Source of the DNA: CAWDMC01 sp963803295
GTDB taxonomy: Bacteria > Acidobacteriota > Terriglobia > UBA7540
NCBI GenBank assembly: GCA_963803295.1
Contig: CAWDMC010000009.1
Location: 124,001 to 188,000, forward strand
DNA length: 64,000 bases
Reading direction: 5' to 3'
The notes under the pieces were generated by a model. That model saw only the letters and a list, made by a program, of their open reading frames with translations. It was not told the DNA's origin and did no database searches. Positions 1 through 6,238 of the stretch are shown piece by piece; within the stretch, counting starts at the first letter, position 1, and each line of letters opens with the position of its first letter. The position numbers were made by a program, and so were the translations under genes.

Positions 1-38
1 CCTTCATACGCCGAGCCCCACTATATTTTGAGCTCAAC

Positions 39-343
39 CTAGGCAAACAACTTGACCGCGGGCTGAGCTTGCACCAACTCGCGGGGCTGGTTCAGGCATT
101 GTACATGATTGTGCCTGGGTCGACCCTCAATGCGTAGTATATGGTCGCGACGAGCTTGGCGGGATGGATGGGATTCTCTTTGGGAGACGAGTCCGTCTCG
201 TCGGACTTGCCGTGGACCTCTCCGGCTCGCATGCCGGCGCCGGCCACAAGGGCCGTGTAGCAATAAGGCCAGTGGTCACGGCCGTCCGGGCTATTCATGT
301 TTCCGGAGGTGCTGACTCCAAGCCGCGGCGAGCGCCCAAATTC
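39..343 (-). pseudogene. DUF1501 (sulfatase-like) protein, C-terminal fragment
   Basis: Reading the minus strand from about 343, the translation contains FGRSPRLG, then GRDHWPYCYTALVAG and VHGKSDE, which is the typical C-terminal block of DUF1501 proteins (secreted, sulfatase-like, common in Planctomycetes and Acidobacteria). The frame closes with a stop at 92-94 after DPGTIMYNA. The family's final segment continues in a second frame (LNQPRELVQAQPAVKLFA) to a stop at 39-41, so there is a one-base frameshift near 95-110. Nothing of the N-terminal 300 or so residues is present upstream, where integrase remains begin on the other strand. It is a truncated, frameshifted relic, probably left by an insertion or deletion. 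The family assignment rests on remembered motifs. Confidence 0.6.
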
Positions 344-402
344 CCCGGTGGCAACGGATCAACGCGGAGAATCCGCAACAAGACTCTCACTCGGTTACAG
401 TC

Positions 403-945
403 GGCACGCTCATTGACCGATTCATGAAAGAGTACACGCCGAAGCACTGCCGGGAGAAGACGAAACGGAACTACCGAAGCCTGTTCGAGAATAACATCCG
501 TCCTAAGTCGGCTGCCGAGCTTGTTCAGAACGTCAAGACTATGGCTGTCGAGGACTGGCTTGAAAACTTACCCACATTCCCGGCAGGTGAAGTCTCACGT
601 GAAAACCCTGATGCGAACGCTCTATCAGGCGGCGCTTCGATGGGGAGATGACAGACCGCAACCCGATTGACCTGGTACGCCAGTCGAGGAAGCGGCTGAA
701 AAATTCCTCGCGTCCTTAGTCCGACAGAATTCAAGGCGCTACTCGCCAATCTCAAAGATCCTTACCGGACGATAGTGCTAACCGTGGGCCTGCGTGGGCC
801 TGCGCGCGTGTGAACTTCTGGCTGCTACACTACAGTGGGGCGACCTCGATTTTTGACAGCCTCACCGTCAGGATTCAGCGGAGCATTCGAGGGAGAGGTT
901 AATGAAACCAAAACAGAGCCTCGGAGAGCACATTGCCGTTAGACT
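403..945 (+). pseudogene. Tyrosine recombinase (phage-type integrase) remnant
   Basis: An integrase-like protein can be followed only by changing frame several times. The first part reads TLIDRFMKEYTPKHCREKT as a SAM-like core-binding domain. A second frame continues with KSHVKTLMRTLYQAALRWG, a third with RNPIDLVRQSRKR, and then LSPTEFKALLANLKDPYRT leads into the start of the catalytic domain. The piece around 780-830, where the catalytic Arg should lie, is garbled by a short duplication of 'gtgggcctgc'. The trail ends after VNETKTE near 920, so the Lys, HxxR and Tyr catalytic residues are missing. The gene is dead. Its position, pointing at the 3' end of tRNA-Val about 110 bases away, is that of an integrase left behind by a tRNA-targeting element. 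Confidence 0.7.
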
Positions 946-1052
946 GGGGCTTATCCGAGGCTCTTCGGTCGCACAGGGGCCGGTCTGCTTACGTGTCGTA
1001 CGAAACTGTACTTGCCTGGAAACCTCTTTCGACCGTAAGCTCTTGAAACAAA

Positions 1053-1129
1053 TGGTGGGCGGTATCCGGCTCGAACGGATGACCTTCTGCTTGTAAGGCA
1101 GACGCTCTAACCGACTGAGCTAACCGCCC
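1053..1129 (-). tRNA. tRNA-Val (anticodon TAC)
   Basis: The reverse complement folds as a full cloverleaf. The acceptor stem is GGGCGGT paired with ACCGCCC, followed by A and an encoded CCA (1053-1055). The D arm is GCTCAGTCGGTTAGAGC. The anticodon arm TCTGC-CTTACAA-GCAGA carries anticodon TAC (valine), and the T arm contains TTCGAGC. Total length is 77 bases. The 3' end faces the decayed integrase at 403-945, and tRNA 3' ends are classic attB sites for tyrosine recombinases. Confidence 0.95.
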
Positions 1130-1211
1130 GGCTGCTGCGCACAGTTGAAGTCCGACAGCGCAAAGGAGAGCATTCATTACCTCGTCGCGGTGGCGAACAA
1201 GGACGCCAACC

Positions 1212-1246
1212 TTGACACCTTAAAACCCGAAACTATAGACTATAAT
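1212..1246 (+). promoter_or_regulatory. Putative sigma70-type promoter for the DUF507 pair
   Basis: A perfect -35 hexamer TTGACA lies at 1212-1217. Two candidate -10 boxes follow: TATAGA at 1234-1239 (16-base spacing) and TATAAT at 1241-1246 (23-base spacing, too long). The first DUF507 start codon is at 1278, with an AGGAGAT ribosome binding site in between. Confidence 0.5.
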
Positions 1247-1277
1247 AGGTTCGAACGTCAAGGAGATAGGCGATTAA

Positions 1278-1556
1278 ATGCACCTTCCCCGAGAATATGT
1301 GGCTTATATGGCCAAGCAGCTCTTGAAGCGTCTCAGCTCCGCGAAGTTGATCGAATACGAGCAGCCTGATTACGTTTCGGAGGTGATGAACCAGGTGATG
1401 CTTGACGAGTTGACTGTTGAGGCACGTCTTGACGACGAGGTTCGTAAAATCCTTGAGGAGCACGATTCGGAAATGAAAGAGATGGGGGCTTCCTATGAGG
1501 AGATGTTCCGTAAGGTAAAGAAACAACTCGTTCGAGACCGAAAGGTGGTTCTTTAA
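1278..1556 (+). CDS. DUF507 family protein (first of two)
   Basis: A 92-residue, highly charged, mostly helical protein starting MHLPREYVAYMAKQLLKRL. It shows the DUF507 layout: an N-terminal segment around residues 5-20, a middle stretch rich in acidic residues, and a C-terminal helix with YEEMFRKVKKQL. DUF507 proteins occur in Aquificae, Acidobacteria and deltaproteobacteria, and their function is unknown. An AGGAGAT site about 10 bases upstream supports this start. The second DUF507 gene follows 41 bases downstream in the same direction, so the two are probably co-transcribed from the promoter near 1212-1246. The products are clearly related but divergent, which suggests paralogues that may pair. 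There is no signal peptide or membrane segment. Confidence 0.8.
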   Translation: MHLPREYVAYMAKQLLKRLSSAKLIEYEQPDYVSEVMNQVMLDELTVEARLDDEVRKILEEHDSEMKEMGASYEEMFRKVKKQLVRDRKVVL

Positions 1557-1597
1557 GGGCGGGCGTCTCGCGGCCTGCGATAACGGACAGACTGACT

Positions 1598-1909
1598 ATG
1601 AAGCTTTCCCACGAAAAAATTACCGAACTCTCCCACCGCGTTATAGCAGCCATCTTGGCCTTGGACGAGGTGGAGATCTTTGACGAGCCCAACAACATTC
1701 GGCTGGAGGTGGTGAAACTCCTTAACGATCTGATGGGAGAAGAAAAGAAGATCGAAGCCACCGTACGCCAGCACATTACCTCTCAGAAGCGTACGATTCC
1801 TGAAGGAAGCGCCGAGTGGGACATTCTCTTCAGAAAGTACTATTCGGACGAGCTTCGCAAGCTGGGGATAACTCTGGGCGAACATCAACCCGCCAGTCCC
1901 AACCGCTAG
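1598..1909 (+). CDS. DUF507 family protein (second of two)
   Basis: A 103-residue charged helical protein. MKLSHEKITELSHRVIAAI at the N-terminus and the later EEKKIEATVRQHI and FRKYYSDELRKLGI segments fit DUF507. Like its upstream neighbour it has an N-terminal helix followed by a conserved middle part (here IRLEVVKLLNDLM) and a C-terminal basic/aromatic helix. It is separated by 41 bases from the first DUF507 gene and followed by a hairpin terminator at 1984-2016. The tandem pair therefore forms a small two-gene transcription unit. Function is unknown. A heteromeric complex of the two products is only an inference from adjacency and shared family. Confidence 0.8.
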   Translation: MKLSHEKITELSHRVIAAILALDEVEIFDEPNNIRLEVVKLLNDLMGEEKKIEATVRQHITSQKRTIPEGSAEWDILFRKYYSDELRKLGITLGEHQPASPNR

Positions 1910-1983
1910 CCGGGACCGTGGCTGTACACGGCCCTCGCGAGGACGCTTATTCGCTGCTACAAATGTGCTGTAACAAATGTAAA

Positions 1984-2016
1984 GAGCAGCCCGGTTGAAG
2001 GGCTGCTCCTTATGTG
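1984..2016 (+). terminator. Rho-independent-like terminator after DUF507 pair
   Basis: A perfect 9-bp stem, GAGCAGCCC (1984-1992) with GGGCTGCTC (2000-2008), encloses a 7-base loop. It is followed only by a loose T-rich stretch. The site lies between the plus-strand DUF507 pair and the convergent M48 protease gene, so it may serve both directions. Confidence 0.6.
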
Positions 2017-2043
2017 CTAAGTTATTTTCAGCTCATGAATTCA

Positions 2044-3054
2044 TCAGTCACGACGCTTCAGGACAGGAGGTGTATCATCGCCACCCTGGCCTGTTTTGTC
2101 CTGTGTTGTGGTCGGCTTGGACTGGTCGGGTGACGAGGTCCTGTCACTGGCGGGACGCTTCTCAAGCGTCGGCCCAGGCTTGGCGTTGAGTCTGCGCTGG
2201 CTGATGACGGTTTGCAGCCGTGACTTGACGTCGTCAAACTCCGAAGTGGAAACAAGGTACTGATCCTTAGTCGGAATTACCGACTTGATTTCCTCTTCCG
2301 ACTTGATGATTCGGTCCGGCGTGGGTGGATGGTCGGCGAACACCTTATTCACGCTGCCCGGGGAGCGCCGCTCTTCCTGCATCACCTTGCCGAAGAAGGC
2401 GACGTATGAGTTCGGATCGTACCCGGCCTTGTACATGTACTGAATTCCGAGAAAATCAGCTTCAGCCTCGGCGCCGCGGTTGAACTTAAGAAACGCCACC
2501 GGGATGCCAAAGTTCATGCCCTCTGCCACCGCCATGTAGACGCCGTAGGACATCGGCGTCAGCATAAGCGGAATAGTCGCGTACTGCAGCAGGGTCATTT
2601 TGGTCATTTGCGAGGCCCAGTGCCGCGCTGCCACGTGCGCGATCTCGTGGGCCATGACTCCTGCCAACTGGCTCTCTTCGGTCGCCGCCTGGAGCACGCC
2701 GGTATTGACGTAGAGGAACCCGCCCGGCAGAGCAAAGGCGTTGATGCTCGGATCGTCAATCACTTTTACGGTAAGAGGGACCTTAAGGTCTGAATTGCGC
2801 GCCAAGTTCTGGCCGATGCGGTTCACATACTCATTAACCACAGGATCGGTGATTAGCTTGGCGCTCTTGTCGATCTCTGAGGAATACTGTTTGCCGATAC
2901 CGATCTCTTTTTCCTGGGAAATGATGCTCCTGTGCGCCACTTTGCGATTACCGATATCGTTCACGTCATCCTTCTGATCCGCGCTCCACGCCGCAGGAGC
3001 CAGCGCAAACATCAGAGCCAGCGCCAAAACCGCCTTACTGCGGGCTTTCTTCAT
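2044..3054 (-). CDS. M48 family metalloprotease, secreted
   Basis: A zinc metallopeptidase of about 336 residues. From the ATG at 3054, which has a GGGAGGAAT site just upstream, the protein starts with a clear Sec signal peptide (MKKARSKAVLALALMFALAP... ending AWSA near residue 25). A longer frame exists upstream but would bury this signal. The catalytic motif HEIAH is at about residues 136-140 in VMAHEIAHVAARH, and the third zinc ligand is in the GAEAEADFLG segment near 196-200. This is the BepA/LoiP-like arrangement, and such proteins act in the periplasm on misfolded envelope proteins. A hydrophobic stretch (LLQYATIPLML) follows the active site. The C-terminal 60 or so residues are Pro/Lys/Asp-rich and likely disordered. 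It appears to be monocistronic. Confidence 0.88.
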   Translation of the reverse strand: MKKARSKAVLALALMFALAPAAWSADQKDDVNDIGNRKVAHRSIISQEKEIGIGKQYSSEIDKSAKLITDPVVNEYVNRIGQNLARNSDLKVPLTVKVIDDPSINAFALPGGFLYVNTGVLQAATEESQLAGVMAHEIAHVAARHWASQMTKMTLLQYATIPLMLTPMSYGVYMAVAEGMNFGIPVAFLKFNRGAEAEADFLGIQYMYKAGYDPNSYVAFFGKVMQEERRSPGSVNKVFADHPPTPDRIIKSEEEIKSVIPTKDQYLVSTSEFDDVKSRLQTVISQRRLNAKPGPTLEKRPASDRTSSPDQSKPTTTQDKTGQGGDDTPPVLKRRD

Positions 3055-3348
3055 GGCTATTCCTCCCGGCTTCGTCACACGGATTATAGCGCACAACCGC
3101 AAGCATCCGAATCGGACAATCGAAGGTGCATTGTCCCAAGTGGTTAGATGGCAAATGCGCCGTTGGGTTGTATGATCCCGTGGGTTCGAGGCCCGACTAG
3201 CCCCGCAACTCGCCCGATGAAAACCTCAAGCCCCTCTCCCGACAACGCCGTTCCCAAATGACGTCGGTTTCCGGTATGATGAAAGAGGGCCTTGAGCTGC
3301 CGTTCCCATCTAGCGATCTTAACTTAACTCCTTTAGGAAAAACCACTT

Positions 3349-3975
3349 ATGCTATCTGGCGTGCTTGAACTGATCGGTCGCCTCATCATTTCGTCTATCT
3401 CCACACTCGGATATCCCGGCATTGTTATCCTCATGGCGATCGAGTCAGCCTGTATTCCCCTACCGTCCGAGATTATCATGCCGTTCTCCGGATTTCTGGT
3501 TCATGCTGGACGCTTCAGGCTGATCTGGGTTTCGCTAGCAGGGGCGCTCGGCTGCAATCTGGGCTCAATCATTGCCTACTACGTAGGGGCGCTCGGCGGA
3601 CGACCCTTGGCCGAGAGATACGGGCGCTACGTGCTCGTAAGCCGTCATGACCTGGAACTCGCCGACCGCTGGTTTGAACGCCACGGCGAATCCACCGTTT
3701 TTTTTTCCCGCCTGCTTCCGGTGGTGCGCACTTTCATCGCTCTGCCCGCCGGCATCGCCCGCATGAACTTCTGGCGGTTTAACCTTTACACTTTCCTGGG
3801 ATCGCTGCCCTGGTGCTGTGTTCTGGCTTTCGCGGGAGTTAAACTGGGTGAACGCTGGTCCTTGTTGCGCGGATACTTTCATAAGTTCGACGTCGTACTG
3901 GTCGTAGTAATCCTTCTGGGTCTGGCCTGGTTCGTCCACAATCGCTGGAAAAATCGCGTGCAGTTGGCGGCGTGA
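3349..3975 (+). CDS. DedA family (VTT/SNARE-associated) membrane protein
   Basis: A 208-residue polytopic inner-membrane protein. The family signature is visible: ESACIPLPSEIIMPFSGFLV near residues 32-50, a Gly-rich GALGGRPLAERYG loop, and FFSRLLPVVRTFIALPAGI near residues 118-136 with the conserved Arg residues. A C-terminal membrane helix ends in a basic tail. DedA proteins are linked to undecaprenyl-phosphate or phospholipid flipping and to envelope homeostasis. Substrate cannot be told from sequence here. A second, different VTT-type protein lies at 15053-15655. The gene is transcribed alone, convergent with the deacetylase at 4019-4732. Confidence 0.85.
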   Translation: MLSGVLELIGRLIISSISTLGYPGIVILMAIESACIPLPSEIIMPFSGFLVHAGRFRLIWVSLAGALGCNLGSIIAYYVGALGGRPLAERYGRYVLVSRHDLELADRWFERHGESTVFFSRLLPVVRTFIALPAGIARMNFWRFNLYTFLGSLPWCCVLAFAGVKLGERWSLLRGYFHKFDVVLVVVILLGLAWFVHNRWKNRVQLAA

Positions 3976-4018
3976 CCCTACTGCTTACTTCACCCCGCTC
4001 TCCCCCGACTCAGTCACC

Positions 4019-4732
4019 TTACACCGACTTTACCGGGATCGTCACCACGTCGTCCACGCGCACCATCTCGCGCATTACGAACGGTTCGCCGTATCGAACT
4101 CCGATCATCAAGCCAAAATGGCGTGAGAGCGATGCCACTCGCTCGCGCAGATCGCCTCGGGAAGGGAAGAGGTTCTGGAGGTCTGCCTTGGCCGAGAACT
4201 GCGAGGAATACGCCACGATGGCCTTTAGCTTCTGGTCGAGTTGAGCGGTGATGTCCACCACAAAGGTCGGCCGCAGAGAGGGAACATAAATGCTAGCGTA
4301 GACAATTTTGTGCGGGCGATAGGGACGTCCTTGGAGCGGCAGTTTGGCGAGACCTGCCAGAAAACAAGCTTCATATCCCAGCCTTCCGGTGTTGTAGTGA
4401 TCCGGGTGGCGGCCCTCCCAATATGGCAGGATGACTGTGCGTGGCCGCAATTCGCGGATCTTCTCGGCAATTTGAAGTTTGTAATCGCGGGAAGGCTCCA
4501 CGGCCGCGTCCGGCAACCCGAGATTCTCGCGATACACGATGCCCATGATGGCCGAAGCCTTGGCGGCCTCTTTGGCGCGCAGCTTGGCGCTGCCTCGAGT
4601 TCCCGCCTCGCCGGCAGTCAGATCGAGGATGCCGACCTTGTAGCCGGCTTCCACCATTTTGATAATCGTTCCGCCGCAGGTCAGTTCAGTGTCATCGCGA
4701 TGAGCGGCGATGGAGAGGAGATCGAGTTCCAT
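4019..4732 (-). CDS. bshB1: PIG-L/LmbE deacetylase, BshB1-like (bacillithiol biosynthesis)
   Basis: A 237-residue zinc-dependent N-deacetylase of the PIG-L family. The N-terminal metal-binding motif reads AAHRDDTELTCGG, with Arg where most members have Pro in AHPDD. The second motif GRHPDHYNTGRL near residue 108 supplies the third ligand. The spacing, the overall length and the ending with YGEPFVMRE are like BshB1, which removes the acetyl group from GlcNAc-malate in bacillithiol synthesis. No bshA or bshC lies in the window, so the thiol role is inferred from family resemblance; a related sugar deacetylase is possible. A glutaredoxin-like gene lies 130 bases upstream on the same strand, which fits a thiol-redox context. 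Confidence 0.72.
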   Translation of the reverse strand: MELDLLSIAAHRDDTELTCGGTIIKMVEAGYKVGILDLTAGEAGTRGSAKLRAKEAAKASAIMGIVYRENLGLPDAAVEPSRDYKLQIAEKIRELRPRTVILPYWEGRHPDHYNTGRLGYEACFLAGLAKLPLQGRPYRPHKIVYASIYVPSLRPTFVVDITAQLDQKLKAIVAYSSQFSAKADLQNLFPSRGDLRERVASLSRHFGLMIGVRYGEPFVMREMVRVDDVVTIPVKSV

Positions 4733-4862
4733 AATCCGTCCACTATCTGTAATCCGCTGTGGGCCGTTCGCGCCGGCACAGTTTCTGATGCCGGTCTCAA
4801 ACCCCCGCCGCGACCATTTCCCTTGAGTCGCGCGCTAGAGGGTGCGTGCAAACATCAAGCGA

Positions 4863-5114
4863 CTATTGAGAATCCTTCAGCGCCCGAAGAAATCGCTTCT
4901 CGTCAAAGTAAAACTTCGAAACCTTCCTCTTGTTGATAAAGACCACCGGTATATCGTACCGGAATTCACGAAATGCCGCCGGATCCTCAAGGATGTTAAC
5001 CTCGCGCCACTCGAAAGGGATTGTCCGCTGAAGGCGATGTAGCTGCCCTTTCAGGTCATTGCAGAGGTGGCATCCGGGCTTGGAATAAACAACGATGTCA
5101 GGTGGTGTCGCCAA
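4863..5114 (-). CDS. Glutaredoxin-like protein (DUF836 type)
   Basis: A small 83-residue thioredoxin-fold protein. A redox-active CxxC motif sits in VVYSKPGCHLCNDLKGQL (Cys15 and Cys18) after the first beta strand. The cis-Pro is in RYDIPVVFINKRKV near residue 55. The CHLC form is typical of the DUF836/glutaredoxin-like group rather than the classical CPYC glutaredoxins. It would act as a cytoplasmic thiol-disulfide reductant. It is on the same strand as, and just upstream of, the BshB-like deacetylase, so both may belong to low-molecular-weight thiol metabolism. That link is inferred from position only. Confidence 0.75.
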   Translation of the reverse strand: MATPPDIVVYSKPGCHLCNDLKGQLHRLQRTIPFEWREVNILEDPAAFREFRYDIPVVFINKRKVSKFYFDEKRFLRALKDSQ

Positions 5115-5253
5115 GTCTGATTCTATGAGGAAGAAGCGACAGAGGTCAAGGCGCCAACAGAGAACACAGAGAACAGCAGGCAGATGGCGGGAATCGGAGC
5201 GAGCCCTTACGTGCCGCCTGCTTCTGCTTACTGCCTAATGCAGTCCGCGGTGT

Positions 5254-6021
5254 ATGATGCGGGATATGCCAAATCGGGATTCGGATCGACCTCTCGAAAG
5301 CAGGATCGCGCTGGTGACTGGCGGAGGCATTCGTATAGGGCGCGAAATCGCGCTTCGCATGGGGCTCGCCGGCGCGACCGTGATCGTAAACTACAATCGT
5401 TCGCGGACGGAGGCGATCGAGACCACTCGCGAAATCGAGAGCCGGGGCGGGGAAGCCAGCGCCCTGCGCGCGGACGTTTCGAGCTCCAAACAGGTCGCGG
5501 CGATGTTCGAGAAGGTCGAGCGGCGCTTCGGAAGGCTCGACATCCTCGTCAATAATGCCGGCGTCTTTTTTCCCGGTCGCTGGGACGCCCTCAGCGACCG
5601 CGAGTGGGACCGAGTTCTGGGCGTGAATCTCAAGGGCGCGTTCTTCTGCGCCCAAGCGGCTGCGCGCCTGATGCAACAACGGAAGAGCGGCCGCATCATC
5701 AACATTTCCTCCCTCGGTGGACTGCAGGCGTGGCCCGAACACATGCATTATTGCGCGTCCAAAGCCGCCTTGATCATGCTGACCAGGTGCCTTGCCAAGG
5801 CGCTTGCACCGCATGTCCAAGTAAACAGCGTAGCACCCGGCTGGATCATGTTTTCGGGCGAACCCGCCCGCCCCGACGGCGAGTCGATCCTGCGCCAGAC
5901 GCCTTTGCGCCGCACCGGCCGGCCGTCGGAAATCGCGGATACCGTGCTGTTCCTGGCCACTGGGCCTGAGTTCATCACAGGTCAGGTGATCGCGGTGGAT
6001 GGCGGGAAATCGATTCCCTGA
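5254..6021 (+). CDS. Short-chain dehydrogenase/reductase (SDR)
   Basis: A 255-residue classical SDR oxidoreductase. The nucleotide-binding motif is TGGGIRIGREIA near residues 22-33, a variant seen in pteridine-reductase-like members. NNAGVF follows near 99, the catalytic Ser is in INISSLGG, and the catalytic Tyr/Lys pair is in HYCASKAAL near 167-171. The C-terminus has the common ITGQVIAVDGGKSIP ending. Arg/Asn after the second beta strand (NYNRSRTEA) suggests a preference for NADP(H). It resembles FabG and pteridine reductase paralogues, and the substrate cannot be assigned. Two ATG codons occur in tandem at 5254 and 5257, and another in-frame ATG lies four codons later, so the exact start is uncertain. 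Confidence 0.85.
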   Translation: MMRDMPNRDSDRPLESRIALVTGGGIRIGREIALRMGLAGATVIVNYNRSRTEAIETTREIESRGGEASALRADVSSSKQVAAMFEKVERRFGRLDILVNNAGVFFPGRWDALSDREWDRVLGVNLKGAFFCAQAAARLMQQRKSGRIINISSLGGLQAWPEHMHYCASKAALIMLTRCLAKALAPHVQVNSVAPGWIMFSGEPARPDGESILRQTPLRRTGRPSEIADTVLFLATGPEFITGQVIAVDGGKSIP

Positions 6022-6091
6022 ACAAAGGCGGAACGGTGGTGATCAAAAAAGGCGCGGAGTGCTTGCTGCCAGACTACAGTCCGGAGGATTT

Positions 6092-6219
6092 GTAGCGCGG
6101 GTGTCCTCACCCGCGTTTAGGTCGATGGTCATTCCCGAAAGAAACTGAAGAGGCAGGCTGTCGATGGAGCCGAGGCACGACGGTTTGGAGCGGACGCCGG
6201 TGAGGACGCCGGCGCTACA
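6092..6219. repeat. Inverted pair of short palindromic repeats downstream of mfd
   Basis: Two related hairpin units lie in opposite orientation. The first (6092-6115) reads GTAGC followed by CGCGGGTG-TCCT-CACCCGCG. The second (6194-6219), read on the minus strand, is GTAGCGCCGGCG followed by TCCTCACCGGCG. They share the GTAGC head and the TCCTC centre but differ inside the stem with pairing mostly kept. The pair sits between the SDR gene and the 3' end of mfd. A close relative lies inside the mfd reading frame at 9209-9235. Confidence 0.65.
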
Positions 6220-6238
6220 GAGCAAGGAAAGCGTGTGG

